Part shown: one piece after another, positions 44,794 through 52,958 of the stretch | How the letters are laid out: each line of letters starts with the position of its first letter | Numbering within the stretch: position 1 is the stretch's first letter | Assembly (NCBI RefSeq): GCF_965219885.1 | Contig: NZ_CBDCOT010000007.1 | Location: 310,001 to 374,000, forward strand | Reading direction: 5' to 3' | Source of the DNA: Curvivirga sp965219885 | GTDB lineage: Bacteria > Pseudomonadota > Alphaproteobacteria > UBA8366 > Aestuariispiraceae | Length of the DNA: 64,000 nucleotides | Notes under the pieces: model-generated | What the model was told of the DNA's origin: nothing | Seen by the model: only the letters and a program-made list of their open reading frames with translations | Database searches by the model: none | Translations under genes and position numbers: made by a program

Positions 44794-46245
44794 CTAAACG
44801 CGTTGAAACTCTGGGCTACATAGTAATAGTGCTGTTGAATCTAATTTACTTGGCGCGATTGCAATATGGCGCGCCGTTGCAGGGCGTAACTTGGGACCCA
44901 GTACCGCGATACCCTGATCAACAGGCTCTGCATTTAGTCGATCTTCGGCTGCAATTTGAGTTAACCATTCAATGCGGTCCGCATAAAGATCGGATGTTAC
45001 CCAATGAGCGGATTGTTTAGGCCAGCCAGTCGGCATATGGGGTTGATAGGGTGGTTGCCCTAATTGGGTTTGTTGACGAACCAGATCACGTCCATTTTGG
45101 GGATTGCGATCAAGGGCTTTATAAGTTGAGATTACCAGATGTTGAGGCGTTTTCACTTTGCCAGGCACCGGCGTCCATGCTTCTTCGGATTCGATCATTG
45201 CATGTGCCATGCCCATAATATTTCCACTAGCATTTAAGAAACCTCGGACCATATGAGTTACGAGTGTATCTGTTGGAGTATCTGATACAAATTCTTTTGC
45301 CATATTGGTCGCTAATGTCCAAGCTGTACGAGGAGTTCGGCCAATCATATCAACCGCCGCTTCAAATTCCATCATACCCGCATTAGGAAAAATCCGTTTC
45401 ATGAACATTTTCTGATTACGATCATGCCATGAATCTTTAAACATAAAGCCACCAGGGTTTCTAGACCCTAAACCACCTACGGTCCAACCTGTTAACATCG
45501 CGGTTAAACCTTCGACATCCGTTTCTGTATATTCGCCTTGTGGACCCATCGTATGACGTTCAAGAATTTCACGCGCCATGGATTCGTTCATTTCAACTTT
45601 AATTTTATCTCCCGTGGGGGATGTCGGGGCAATGCTACGATTATTATTATGATAGATCAGCATAGCTGGATGTTGATAGGCCGCTAATAACAAATGATAA
45701 TAGGTGCGGTTTAGATAGGGGCGAATAACTTCACGCTCAAACTGCACTGTCATTGGATACATCATTTCATCCTGACCAGATAAATTAAACTGGTTTACGA
45801 AGAAACGAACAAGACGCTCTCTGAACGGATTGGGACTGTTAAATGCCGCAAGCTCATGTTGACCAATTTCCCACATGGCATTTTGGCGTGCAGATTCACG
45901 AAACTTGAAAAGACCTTCACGGCCTTCATTCTGCGCTTTCATAAAATTCTGAAGATGGTCACGGCTTTTGCTTAACCCCTGAATTTCGTCAGGTGTGGAG
46001 GTGTCATTGATTTGACGGACCAACCATCCTTTTGGGTCTTGTGCAATGATTTGCAACTCACCGGGGCGCAAGCCATAGCCAAATCTGGTGGCGGCAATTG
46101 CTGCTCTCCAAAGAGGTTCAGGAAATTGACTTTCGTTGATTGCATTTTCCGGGCTGGACGGGTCAGGCGAATTGATCAAAAGCTCCGCCGCGGTAACGCG
46201 GGTAGCTTCCTCACCTGTCGTGGTAGTTATTGTTGACTGCGCCAT
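44794..46245 (-). CDS. DUF1800 family protein
   Basis: The 483-aa protein has the DUF1800 core: AATRFGYGLRPGELQ, MWEIGQHELAAF, MTVQFEREVIRPY, EILERHTMGPQGEYTETDVEGLTAMLTGW and PSKLDSTALLLCSPEFQRV. The function is unknown. No clear signal peptide is seen at the chosen ATG. First gene of the pair with DUF1501. Confidence 0.9.
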   Translation of the reverse strand: MAQSTITTTTGEEATRVTAAELLINSPDPSSPENAINESQFPEPLWRAAIAATRFGYGLRPGELQIIAQDPKGWLVRQINDTSTPDEIQGLSKSRDHLQNFMKAQNEGREGLFKFRESARQNAMWEIGQHELAAFNSPNPFRERLVRFFVNQFNLSGQDEMMYPMTVQFEREVIRPYLNRTYYHLLLAAYQHPAMLIYHNNNRSIAPTSPTGDKIKVEMNESMAREILERHTMGPQGEYTETDVEGLTAMLTGWTVGGLGSRNPGGFMFKDSWHDRNQKMFMKRIFPNAGMMEFEAAVDMIGRTPRTAWTLATNMAKEFVSDTPTDTLVTHMVRGFLNASGNIMGMAHAMIESEEAWTPVPGKVKTPQHLVISTYKALDRNPQNGRDLVRQQTQLGQPPYQPHMPTGWPKQSAHWVTSDLYADRIEWLTQIAAEDRLNAEPVDQGIAVLGPKLRPATARHIAIAPSKLDSTALLLCSPEFQRV

Positions 46246-46597
46246 AAATGCAAATACTCCAAATATGTCATGAGTTTAGACCGTTCTAAGATACGCTGCA
46301 ATAGCTCATAACAAGGCGATTTTTACCTATCTGGTTATAGTATTTATAAGCTATGCAAATACTTCGCCAATTTGATGAAAATGATAGAAAAATGACGTTT
46401 TTTCGCATTGGCGAATGGAGTTTCATCTGCTAGAAAGTTGTCAAAATTAAGATGTGATCACAAAATGATTACGAATTGGGACGATGGTCTTTCCACTGGC
46501 CCATTTAATTTGCTCTATCTGGACTATTGCAATTTGCGAATGTTTTTGTTCTTTGGTCGCTGGTTTATGGGCAATTTACTTTTTTGGAGTGTCTATT
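46246..46597. promoter_or_regulatory. Divergent control region of DUF1800 and dgcN genes
   Basis: 352 bp without a likely gene. It holds a perfect 9-bp inverted repeat, TTCGCCAAT (46363-46371) and ATTGGCGAA (46407-46415), with centres 44 bp apart, about four helical turns. This could be a regulator site pair for the dgc genes. An in-frame extension of dgcN from 46484 is possible but begins with an unrelated hydrophobic stretch and is not supported. Confidence 0.5.
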
Positions 46598-47596
46598 ATG
46601 AATATTCAACATCCTTATTTAATGTTTTTAGGTGATGCACCTGATCAATTGGCAGCAAAAGTTGCAAACGGCGTTGCTAAATGGCGTCCTGATTGGTGTT
46701 TAGGCCAATTCCGTCTTGATGGTTGTGGTGCTGATCTTGGTTTGACAGATATGTCTATCGAAGAAGCACATGCAGCTGGTGTGAAAACACTTATCATTGG
46801 TGTTGCTAACCGTGGCGGTATTATCCCAGATAGCTGGAAAGCCAGCATTATTAAAGCTCTTGAACTTGGTATGGATGTGGCTTCAGGTTTACATAATAAA
46901 CTTGTAGATATTCCTGACATTAAAGCAAAAGCAGATGAACTGGGCCGTAACTTGTTTGATGTACGTCATCCAACAGAAGATTATCCTGTTGCAAAAGGGT
47001 CTAAACGTTCTGGTAAGCGTATCTTGGCTGTTGGTACAGATTGTTCCGTGGGTAAGATGTTCACAGCATTGGCTGTTGAAAAATCCATGAAAGAAGCTGG
47101 CATGAAATGTTCTTTCCGTGCCACAGGTCAAACAGGTATTTTTATCGCTGGTGACGGTTTCTCCGTTGATGCGGTCGTAGCAGATTTCATCGCAGGTTCT
47201 ATTGAAACATTGACACCTGCAAATGACGAAGATCACTGGGATGTTATCGAAGGCCAAGGTTCTTTGTTCCATGCATCTTATGCAGGTGTATCTCTAGGCT
47301 TGTTACATGGTTCCCAACCAGATGCATTGGTAATGTGCCATGTTGCAGAGCGTGACCATATGCGTGGCCTTCCAGATTTCAATCTGCCATCCATCCAAGA
47401 ATGTATTAAAGTTAACGAAACAATGGGTCGTGTTGTTAACCCAGACTGTAAAGTCGTTGGTGTTTCTGTAAATACATCTATGCTTTCTGATGAAGAGGCT
47501 GATAAATATTTGGCTGACTTGGAAGCTGAGCTTGGTTTGCCATGCGTTGATGCATTCCGTCACGGTGCAGCACGTTTGATCGAAGGTTTGAAATAA
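46598..47596 (+). CDS. dgcN: DUF1611 protein, probable D-glutamate N-acetyltransferase DgcN
   Basis: DUF1611 proteins named DgcN have been described as D-glutamate N-acetyltransferases that work with DgcA in marine bacteria to recycle D-glutamate. The 332-aa protein shows NIQHPYLMFLGDAPDQL at the start, a GTDCSVGKMFTALAVEKSM P-loop-like motif near the middle, ATGQTGIFIAGDG, and EGQGSLFHASYAG. ATG 46598 has GGAG 9 nt upstream and fits the family length. dgcA follows at 137 bp. The exact substrate here is inferred from the pairing. Confidence 0.88.
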   Translation: MNIQHPYLMFLGDAPDQLAAKVANGVAKWRPDWCLGQFRLDGCGADLGLTDMSIEEAHAAGVKTLIIGVANRGGIIPDSWKASIIKALELGMDVASGLHNKLVDIPDIKAKADELGRNLFDVRHPTEDYPVAKGSKRSGKRILAVGTDCSVGKMFTALAVEKSMKEAGMKCSFRATGQTGIFIAGDGFSVDAVVADFIAGSIETLTPANDEDHWDVIEGQGSLFHASYAGVSLGLLHGSQPDALVMCHVAERDHMRGLPDFNLPSIQECIKVNETMGRVVNPDCKVVGVSVNTSMLSDEEADKYLADLEAELGLPCVDAFRHGAARLIEGLK

Positions 47597-47599
47597 TCC

Positions 47600-47666
47600 C
47601 TTCGGCCTATGCTGACTAAATTTTAAGGTGAGGCCGAAGTTGTCTTTTGATGACTTCGGCCTTTCT
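47600..47666 (+). terminator. Terminator with a possible competing arm between dgcN and dgcA
   Basis: AGGCCGAAGT (47631-47640) pairs with ACTTCGGCCT (47653-47662), followed by TTCTTATTT. A third copy, CTTCGGCCT (47600-47608), directly after the dgcN stop, could pair with 47631-47639 instead and prevent the terminator. This would modulate read-through into dgcA. Confidence 0.65.
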
Positions 47667-47732
47667 TATTTATATGTGTTTTGAGTATATAGATTTTAAC
47701 AAAGACTTTTAGATAAAGAACAGGAAAGTTCC

Positions 47733-48716
47733 ATGCCTAAACTAACCATTCGTCATGAAAGCTGGCCGATTGCTGGTACTTTTACTATTTCCCGCGGTTC
47801 CAAAACATCTTGTGAGACTGTTGTAGTGGAATTGGAAGAGGATGGCGTAAAAGGCTGGGGGGAATGTGTCCCTTATGCGCGCTATGGTGAATCTGTTGAA
47901 ACAGTTATTGCAGAATTAGAAAGTCTGCGTGACGCCGTTGAAAATGGTTTAACACGTGAAGAATTACAGGAACGTATGAAAGCATGTGCAGCCAGAAATG
48001 CCTTGGATTGTGCTTTTTGGGACTTTGAGGCAAAGAAATCTGGTACACCAGTTTGGCAACTTGCAGGTTTGCAAAAAGAACCTGTTGCCCTGACAACGGC
48101 TTATACGATTTCCTTGGGCGAACCTGCAGTGATGGGGAAACAAGCAGCTGATAACGCTGAACGTCCCTTGATGAAGTTAAAACTTACAGGTGATGGTGAT
48201 TTGGAACGTGTAGCAGCGGTGCGAGAAAATGCACCTAATACACGTTTGATTGTAGATGCGAATGAAGGGTGGTCTGTAGATCATGTGGCGCCGTTTTCTG
48301 AAAAGCTACAAGCCTATGGCGTAGAGATGATTGAACAACCTTTGCCATCTGCGGATGACGAAGCTTTAAAAACTGTTGAACATCCCATTACGTTATGTGC
48401 CGATGAATCTGCGCATGCTTGTGCCGATTTCCATAAGTTGGTTGGTAAATATGAAATGATCAACATTAAGCTGGATAAAACTGGTGGCTTGACCGAGGCT
48501 TTAAAGCTTCAAAAAATGGCACGTGAAGCTGATATGCAAGTGATGATTGGCTGTATGTTGGCAGGGTCTCTTGCAATGGCACCTGCGCATTTAATTGGTC
48601 AGGACGCAGAAGTTGTCGATCTTGACGGTCCGCTCCTAATCGCCAAAGACCGAGATGTCGCATTTGAATTTGAAGGCAGCATTATGAAACCTGCCCCACG
48701 TGCTTTGTGGAGATAA
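47733..48716 (+). CDS. dgcA: Enolase-superfamily racemase/epimerase, probable DgcA
   Basis: The 327-aa protein is in the dipeptide epimerase group of the enolase superfamily. Catalytic lysines are in MKLKLTGDGD (KxK motif) and INIKLDKTGG. Metal ligands sit in LIVDANEGW, MIEQPLP and CADESAH. DgcA members paired with DgcN act as N-acetyl-D-glutamate racemases; the alternative is L-Ala-D/L-Glu epimerase. Start ATG follows AGGAAAG. The gene is followed by a strong terminator shared with the MFS gene. Confidence 0.88.
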   Translation: MPKLTIRHESWPIAGTFTISRGSKTSCETVVVELEEDGVKGWGECVPYARYGESVETVIAELESLRDAVENGLTREELQERMKACAARNALDCAFWDFEAKKSGTPVWQLAGLQKEPVALTTAYTISLGEPAVMGKQAADNAERPLMKLKLTGDGDLERVAAVRENAPNTRLIVDANEGWSVDHVAPFSEKLQAYGVEMIEQPLPSADDEALKTVEHPITLCADESAHACADFHKLVGKYEMINIKLDKTGGLTEALKLQKMAREADMQVMIGCMLAGSLAMAPAHLIGQDAEVVDLDGPLLIAKDRDVAFEFEGSIMKPAPRALWR

Positions 48717-48740
48717 ATGTATAGTCGGAATGATCGAAGA

Positions 48741-48767
48741 AAAAGGAGCCTTTAGGCTCCTTTTTTT
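48741..48767. terminator. Bidirectional terminator after dgcA
   Basis: Nine-bp stem AAAGGAGCC/GGCTCCTTT with TTTA loop and seven T, at 48742-48762. It overlaps the stop of the convergent MFS gene. Confidence 0.92.
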
Positions 48768-49956
48768 ATTCAGTTAACTCTCTGATATTGGTTCTTGGGC
48801 CAATGATATAAAGAAGGACGAGAAGGGCCGCTGCCATATAGAAAGTCGTCTTTAAATCTGTATATTCCGCAAGAATACCTGATAGATAGGGGGCTAAAAA
48901 TTGCCCGCAGGAAATGATCAGAAATACAAACCCAAAACCAAGGGATGGGCGTTTGCTAAAACTATAAACGGCCCAGATGCCAACAAAACAGGTGATAAAA
49001 ACAAAACTACTGCCAAATAAAGCTGCTGAAATCATTGCTGTTGTGTAATTGAGATCGCTATAGGTTAGTAATAGAATGGAGGCGATTTCAAATAATGCAA
49101 TGAGTTTAACTGCTTTGTTAAGGCCTAGATATCTAACAATATCACCTGCGATAAAGCCGGTGCAACCTGCCGCTCCTAAGATCACCCAAAAGATACGACT
49201 GCCAACAGACCCAAATCCTTCTAGGCTTTCATTCGTTTCAGAAATGATATTGATAAGATCGACCGAGAATGTCCAATAAACCGATGCCGTAAAACCGATA
49301 ATAAAGGCGACAAGATAAAGGCGTGTTTTATTGAATTCTAACAACGCTTTATAGGATACATGTTCATGCTGGGCTTTGTTTGGTGCTTTTTCTTCGCGCC
49401 CCGGCATGGTGACAAAATTATAAAGGGTTACCAATACAGAAAGAATGGCAAATACAAGCCAGGCTTCACGCCATTGAGCCGCATACCATAAAGCAATTGG
49501 GCCAGCCATAATGACGCCAACTGTGGTGCCAACATTCATAATTGCGTAGGCGCGTGCTTGTTTTTCTTTATCAAATAGACGCACAGATACATCTGAAAGC
49601 GGTGTGTAACATAATCCGGCACTTGTTCCGGCTATCCCTAGCCCTATTGTTAATGTGATTGGATCTTCTGAATAGGAAACAAGCCATAAACCAACTGAAG
49701 CCAAAATGCCGCCAAAGGTCACCATGAAACGGGGGCCAAGCTTAGTCGACATCAATGTAGTGAATAGGGAGGATAAAAAATAACCCGCATATGACAGACT
49801 GCCAATCAAACCCAACCATGCAGGGGATAGATTATAGGCTTCTTTGATTTCTGGAAGAAAAAGACCGTAATTATATCGACCCCAACCGTAACTTACGCCT
49901 ACAATTAAAGTGCCCGCTGCGACTACATGAATAGGGTTATGTTGCCTTTTTTCCAT
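48766..49956 (-). CDS. MFS transporter (YbfB-like/MFS_1)
   Basis: The 396-aa protein has twelve hydrophobic segments, with the MFS loop (STKLGPRFMVTFGG) after helix 2 and a C-terminal half starting near residue 205. An early SYGWGRYNYGLFLPEIKEAY resembles the oxalate/formate-like and YbfB groups. The substrate is unknown. Divergent from doeA and convergent with dgcA, it may move a related amino acid or N-acetylated compound. A palindrome sits between it and doeA. Confidence 0.85.
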   Translation of the reverse strand: MEKRQHNPIHVVAAGTLIVGVSYGWGRYNYGLFLPEIKEAYNLSPAWLGLIGSLSYAGYFLSSLFTTLMSTKLGPRFMVTFGGILASVGLWLVSYSEDPITLTIGLGIAGTSAGLCYTPLSDVSVRLFDKEKQARAYAIMNVGTTVGVIMAGPIALWYAAQWREAWLVFAILSVLVTLYNFVTMPGREEKAPNKAQHEHVSYKALLEFNKTRLYLVAFIIGFTASVYWTFSVDLINIISETNESLEGFGSVGSRIFWVILGAAGCTGFIAGDIVRYLGLNKAVKLIALFEIASILLLTYSDLNYTTAMISAALFGSSFVFITCFVGIWAVYSFSKRPSLGFGFVFLIISCGQFLAPYLSGILAEYTDLKTTFYMAAALLVLLYIIGPRTNIRELTE

Positions 49957-50061
49957 TCAGGTTAACTTTCAAAAAAGGGGAATAAAATACAAAAAGTTTT
50001 GTGGCATGATTTAAATTTCTATTCAAATATCATTTTCTGATCATCCGTATAAATTTTATTC

Positions 50062-50077
50062 ATAAATGGACATTTAT
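50062..50077. promoter_or_regulatory. Candidate operator between the MFS gene and doeA
   Basis: ATAAATG (50062-50068), GA, CATTTAT (50071-50077): a perfect 7-bp-arm palindrome in the 206-bp divergent gap. No regulator gene is adjacent. Confidence 0.4.
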
Positions 50078-50162
50078 TTGTGATCTGGTTTTCCTATTCA
50101 ACGTGAATATTTTGTAATACTCTTCCTCACAATCAATAACTTAAGATCGATCAGGGGGCCTT

Positions 50163-51344
50163 ATGCCAGATAAATATTTTGGTTTCAGTGATGAGGAATA
50201 TGCGCAAAGACTAGCGTCTACAAGACAGGCGATGGAGGTTGCTGGTGTGGAATTGCTGATCGTTAGTGATCCATCCAATATGGCGTGGTTAACCGGATAT
50301 GACGGCTGGTCTTTTTATGTACACCAAGCTGTACTTGTAAGTATGGATCGATTACCGATTTGGTATGGACGTGAAATGGATGCCAATGGAGCCAAATGCA
50401 CGGTCTATATGAATGATGATCATATTTTATCTTATCCCGATCCTTATGTGCAGTCGACTGAACGCCATCCAATGGATCATTTGTCAACTGTGATCGACAG
50501 TTATGGATGGGGGAATAAGTCAATTGGCGTTGAGATGGATAATTATTATTTCTCTGCTGCTTGTTATCAGTCTCTCCTTAAGAATCTGCCAAATGCTAAT
50601 TTTAAAGATGTGACTAATCTGGTGAATTGGCAGAAGGCTGTTAAGTCTGAGCAGGAAATTACCTATATGCGCCGCGCTGCCCGTTTGGTGGAAAAGATGC
50701 ATGCAAGAACGTTTGAGCTGGCTGAGGTCGGGCGACGTAAGAATGAGTTAGCCGCAGAAATCTATAAAACGGGTTTGAATGGAACCGAAGAATTTGGCGG
50801 GGATTACCCTGCGATTGTACCACTAATGCCGACAGGTAAAGAAGCTAGTGCCCCGCATCTAACGTGGGATGATCGAATGTTGCGTGAAGGTGAAGGGACC
50901 TTCTTTGAATTGTCTGGTTGCTATAAACGTTATCATTGTCCTATGTCCCGTACGATTTTCTTAGGTAAACCCGATGATGCATGGCGTAATGCCGAACAAG
51001 CCTTGCAAGAAGGGCTTGCTGCTGGTTTGGAAAAAGCTAAACCGGGAAATATGACAGAAGATGTTGCAAGTGCATTATTTAGTACCTTTGCTAAATACGG
51101 TATTCAGAAAGATAGCCGTTGTGGTTATTCCGTTGGATTAAGCTATCCACCTGATTGGGGGGAGCATACTTTAAGTTTACGCGCCGGTGATAAGACGGTG
51201 TTGAAACCTGGGATGACCTTTCATTTTATGCCGGGTCTATGGTTTGATGATTGGGGGATTGAGATCACGGAAACTGTCTTGATCACCGAAACCGGGAGTG
51301 AATGTCTTGCCAATGTAGAACGCAAGTTATTTGTGAAGGATTAA
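50163..51344 (+). CDS. doeA: Ectoine hydrolase-like M24 peptidase DoeA
   Basis: DoeA opens the ectoine ring to N-acetyl-diaminobutyrate. The 393-aa protein has a creatinase-like N-terminal domain (MAWLTGYDGWSFYVHQAVLV) and an M24 pita-bread domain: EEFGGDYPAIVPLMPTGKEAS, FFELSGCYKRYHCPMSRTIFLG, CGYSVGLSYPPDWGE and GMTFHFMPGLWF. These match ectoine hydrolases rather than Pro-dipeptidases. doeB follows at 4 bp. doeC and doeD are not in the window. Confidence 0.87.
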   Translation: MPDKYFGFSDEEYAQRLASTRQAMEVAGVELLIVSDPSNMAWLTGYDGWSFYVHQAVLVSMDRLPIWYGREMDANGAKCTVYMNDDHILSYPDPYVQSTERHPMDHLSTVIDSYGWGNKSIGVEMDNYYFSAACYQSLLKNLPNANFKDVTNLVNWQKAVKSEQEITYMRRAARLVEKMHARTFELAEVGRRKNELAAEIYKTGLNGTEEFGGDYPAIVPLMPTGKEASAPHLTWDDRMLREGEGTFFELSGCYKRYHCPMSRTIFLGKPDDAWRNAEQALQEGLAAGLEKAKPGNMTEDVASALFSTFAKYGIQKDSRCGYSVGLSYPPDWGEHTLSLRAGDKTVLKPGMTFHFMPGLWFDDWGIEITETVLITETGSECLANVERKLFVKD

Positions 51345-51348
51345 ACTT

Positions 51349-52338
51349 ATGAAAGATAGCCCGATCTCTACGGATATTGATTTTAATCTGGACGGTATTC
51401 AACATGGTTTTCTAAAACTTCCTTATTCTCATGATCAATCTGCATGGGGAAGCATTATGATCCCTATAACTGTTGTGAAAAATGGGGATGGACCAACAGC
51501 TTTGTTAACAGGGGCCAATCATGGAGATGAATATGAAGGGCCTGTTGCGTTATTTAAGTTAGCTCATGATTTAAGATCTGAAGATGTCATGGGGCGGGTG
51601 ATTATTTTGCCTGCCATGAACTATCCTGCTTTTCTAGCGGGTACACGTACATCACCGATTGATAAAGGCAATATGAACCGTGTTTTTCCCGGAAAACCGG
51701 ACGGGACGGTGACAGAGAAAATTGCCGACTATATTGCACGTTATCTTTTACCACTTGCAGATTATGTGCTTGATATCCATGCAGGAGGGAAGACATTGGA
51801 TTTTGTTCCTTTTGCTGCAGTTCATGTTTTGGATAACAAAGAACAGGAAGCTGCCAGTGTTGCTGCAATGAAAGCGTTTAATGCACCCTATAGCATGATG
51901 ATGACGGAACTCGATAGCATTGGCATGTATGATACTACTGCTGAAGAAATGGGAAAAGTTTTCGTTTCAACCGAGCTTGGTGGTGGTGGTATGTCTACGG
52001 CAAAATCTAATGCGATTGCGGAACGAGGCATTAGAAACTTTCTTATCCATGCAGGCCTATTAACGGGTGAGATGACGTTTAATCCATCTATAGAATTAGA
52101 TATGCACGATCCAAATTGCTTTATGATTTCTGAAGATGAAGGATTGTTAGAAATCTGCGTAGATTTGGGAGAGGAAGTCAGTGCAGGTGATATTGTCGCG
52201 CGCATTCATGATATTAAACGAACGGGAATCGCGCCTCAGGTTTATAAAGCCAAGAAAGTAGGGATATTGGCATCGCGTCATTTCCCGGGACTTGTAAAAA
52301 TGGGCGATTGCTTAGCAGTTATTGCGACGGAATGTTAA
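51349..52338 (+). CDS. doeB: N-acetyl-diaminobutyrate deacetylase-like DoeB
   Basis: DoeB removes the acetyl group from N-acetyl-L-2,4-diaminobutyrate in ectoine breakdown. The 329-aa succinylglutamate desuccinylase/aspartoacylase-family protein has the zinc motif LTGANHGDEYEGP, VLDIHAGGKTLDF, and ELGGGGMSTAKS. It is translationally close to doeA (4 bp). Its stop lies one base from the fecR-domain gene's end. Because its family deacylates several N-acyl amino acids, it might also act on N-acetylglutamate from DgcN/DgcA (inference). Confidence 0.87.
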   Translation: MKDSPISTDIDFNLDGIQHGFLKLPYSHDQSAWGSIMIPITVVKNGDGPTALLTGANHGDEYEGPVALFKLAHDLRSEDVMGRVIILPAMNYPAFLAGTRTSPIDKGNMNRVFPGKPDGTVTEKIADYIARYLLPLADYVLDIHAGGKTLDFVPFAAVHVLDNKEQEAASVAAMKAFNAPYSMMMTELDSIGMYDTTAEEMGKVFVSTELGGGGMSTAKSNAIAERGIRNFLIHAGLLTGEMTFNPSIELDMHDPNCFMISEDEGLLEICVDLGEEVSAGDIVARIHDIKRTGIAPQVYKAKKVGILASRHFPGLVKMGDCLAVIATEC

Positions 52339-52339
52339 A

Positions 52340-52957
52340 TCAATTTGGTAGAGCAATTGTTTTAACGGCGCTGGTTAACGCTTCTTCACTTAAAGGGGTA
52401 AGTGTTGGTCGTTGATCGCCTTTTTTGAATTCTAAAAGGCTCATTGGATTGTTCAAGGTTACAGGGCCTGTTGGGAGTAAGACAACTATTTCACTATCAT
52501 CTAAAAGAGCGATAGAAAGACTATCTTGTTTAACAATACCCCAGAAATCTGTTCCGCGAATACCTATTGTTGCGATTGGAGTGGTCAGCGTAACCTGATT
52601 ATTGGGTCGTTTGGTAAGCTTCCCTGATACCATCCGAAAAGCACCAGATAGTATACTGAAACTTGCTGTTGCTTGCATGTCGTTGAATGCCAGTTCATCA
52701 ATTTTAAATTTGGCATTTTCACCCAGCATCAAAACAGTGTTATCAACCATACGTGCATGTAATCGAGCATCAGGTCTGGTTGTTAAGACTTCACCAACCT
52801 TGATCATATTGTTAACTTCAAGCTGCCTTTCATCGGCAAATGCTTTTAGATAAACAACCGTTGTTTGGCCTGCTGTTTGGCTTTCCGCCACGACCTGAGA
52901 AGAGCTTGCAAAATACAAGCCCACAAGGATTAAAAAAGATAAAATTATCTGACGCAA
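52340..52957 (-). CDS. FecR-domain exported protein
   Basis: The 205-aa protein has a signal peptide (LSFLILVGLYFASSSQVVAES) and a FecR-type beta domain: LTTRPDARLHARMVDNTVLML, LGENAKFKIDEL, then TLTTPIATIGIRGTDFWG. The last motif is typical of stand-alone FecR-domain proteins, which are not linked to FecI sigma factors. It probably starts at TTG 52957, immediately after pdxJ (two bases), so translation is coupled. Function unknown. Confidence 0.82.
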   Translation of the reverse strand: MRQIILSFLILVGLYFASSSQVVAESQTAGQTTVVYLKAFADERQLEVNNMIKVGEVLTTRPDARLHARMVDNTVLMLGENAKFKIDELAFNDMQATASFSILSGAFRMVSGKLTKRPNNQVTLTTPIATIGIRGTDFWGIVKQDSLSIALLDDSEIVVLLPTGPVTLNNPMSLLEFKKGDQRPTLTPLSEEALTSAVKTIALPN

Positions 52958-52958
52958 A

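Noticed and set aside
46484..46597. Upstream extension of dgcN
   Set aside because: It adds a hydrophobic, Cys/Trp-rich stretch not seen at DgcN N-termini, while ATG 46598 has a good ribosome site.
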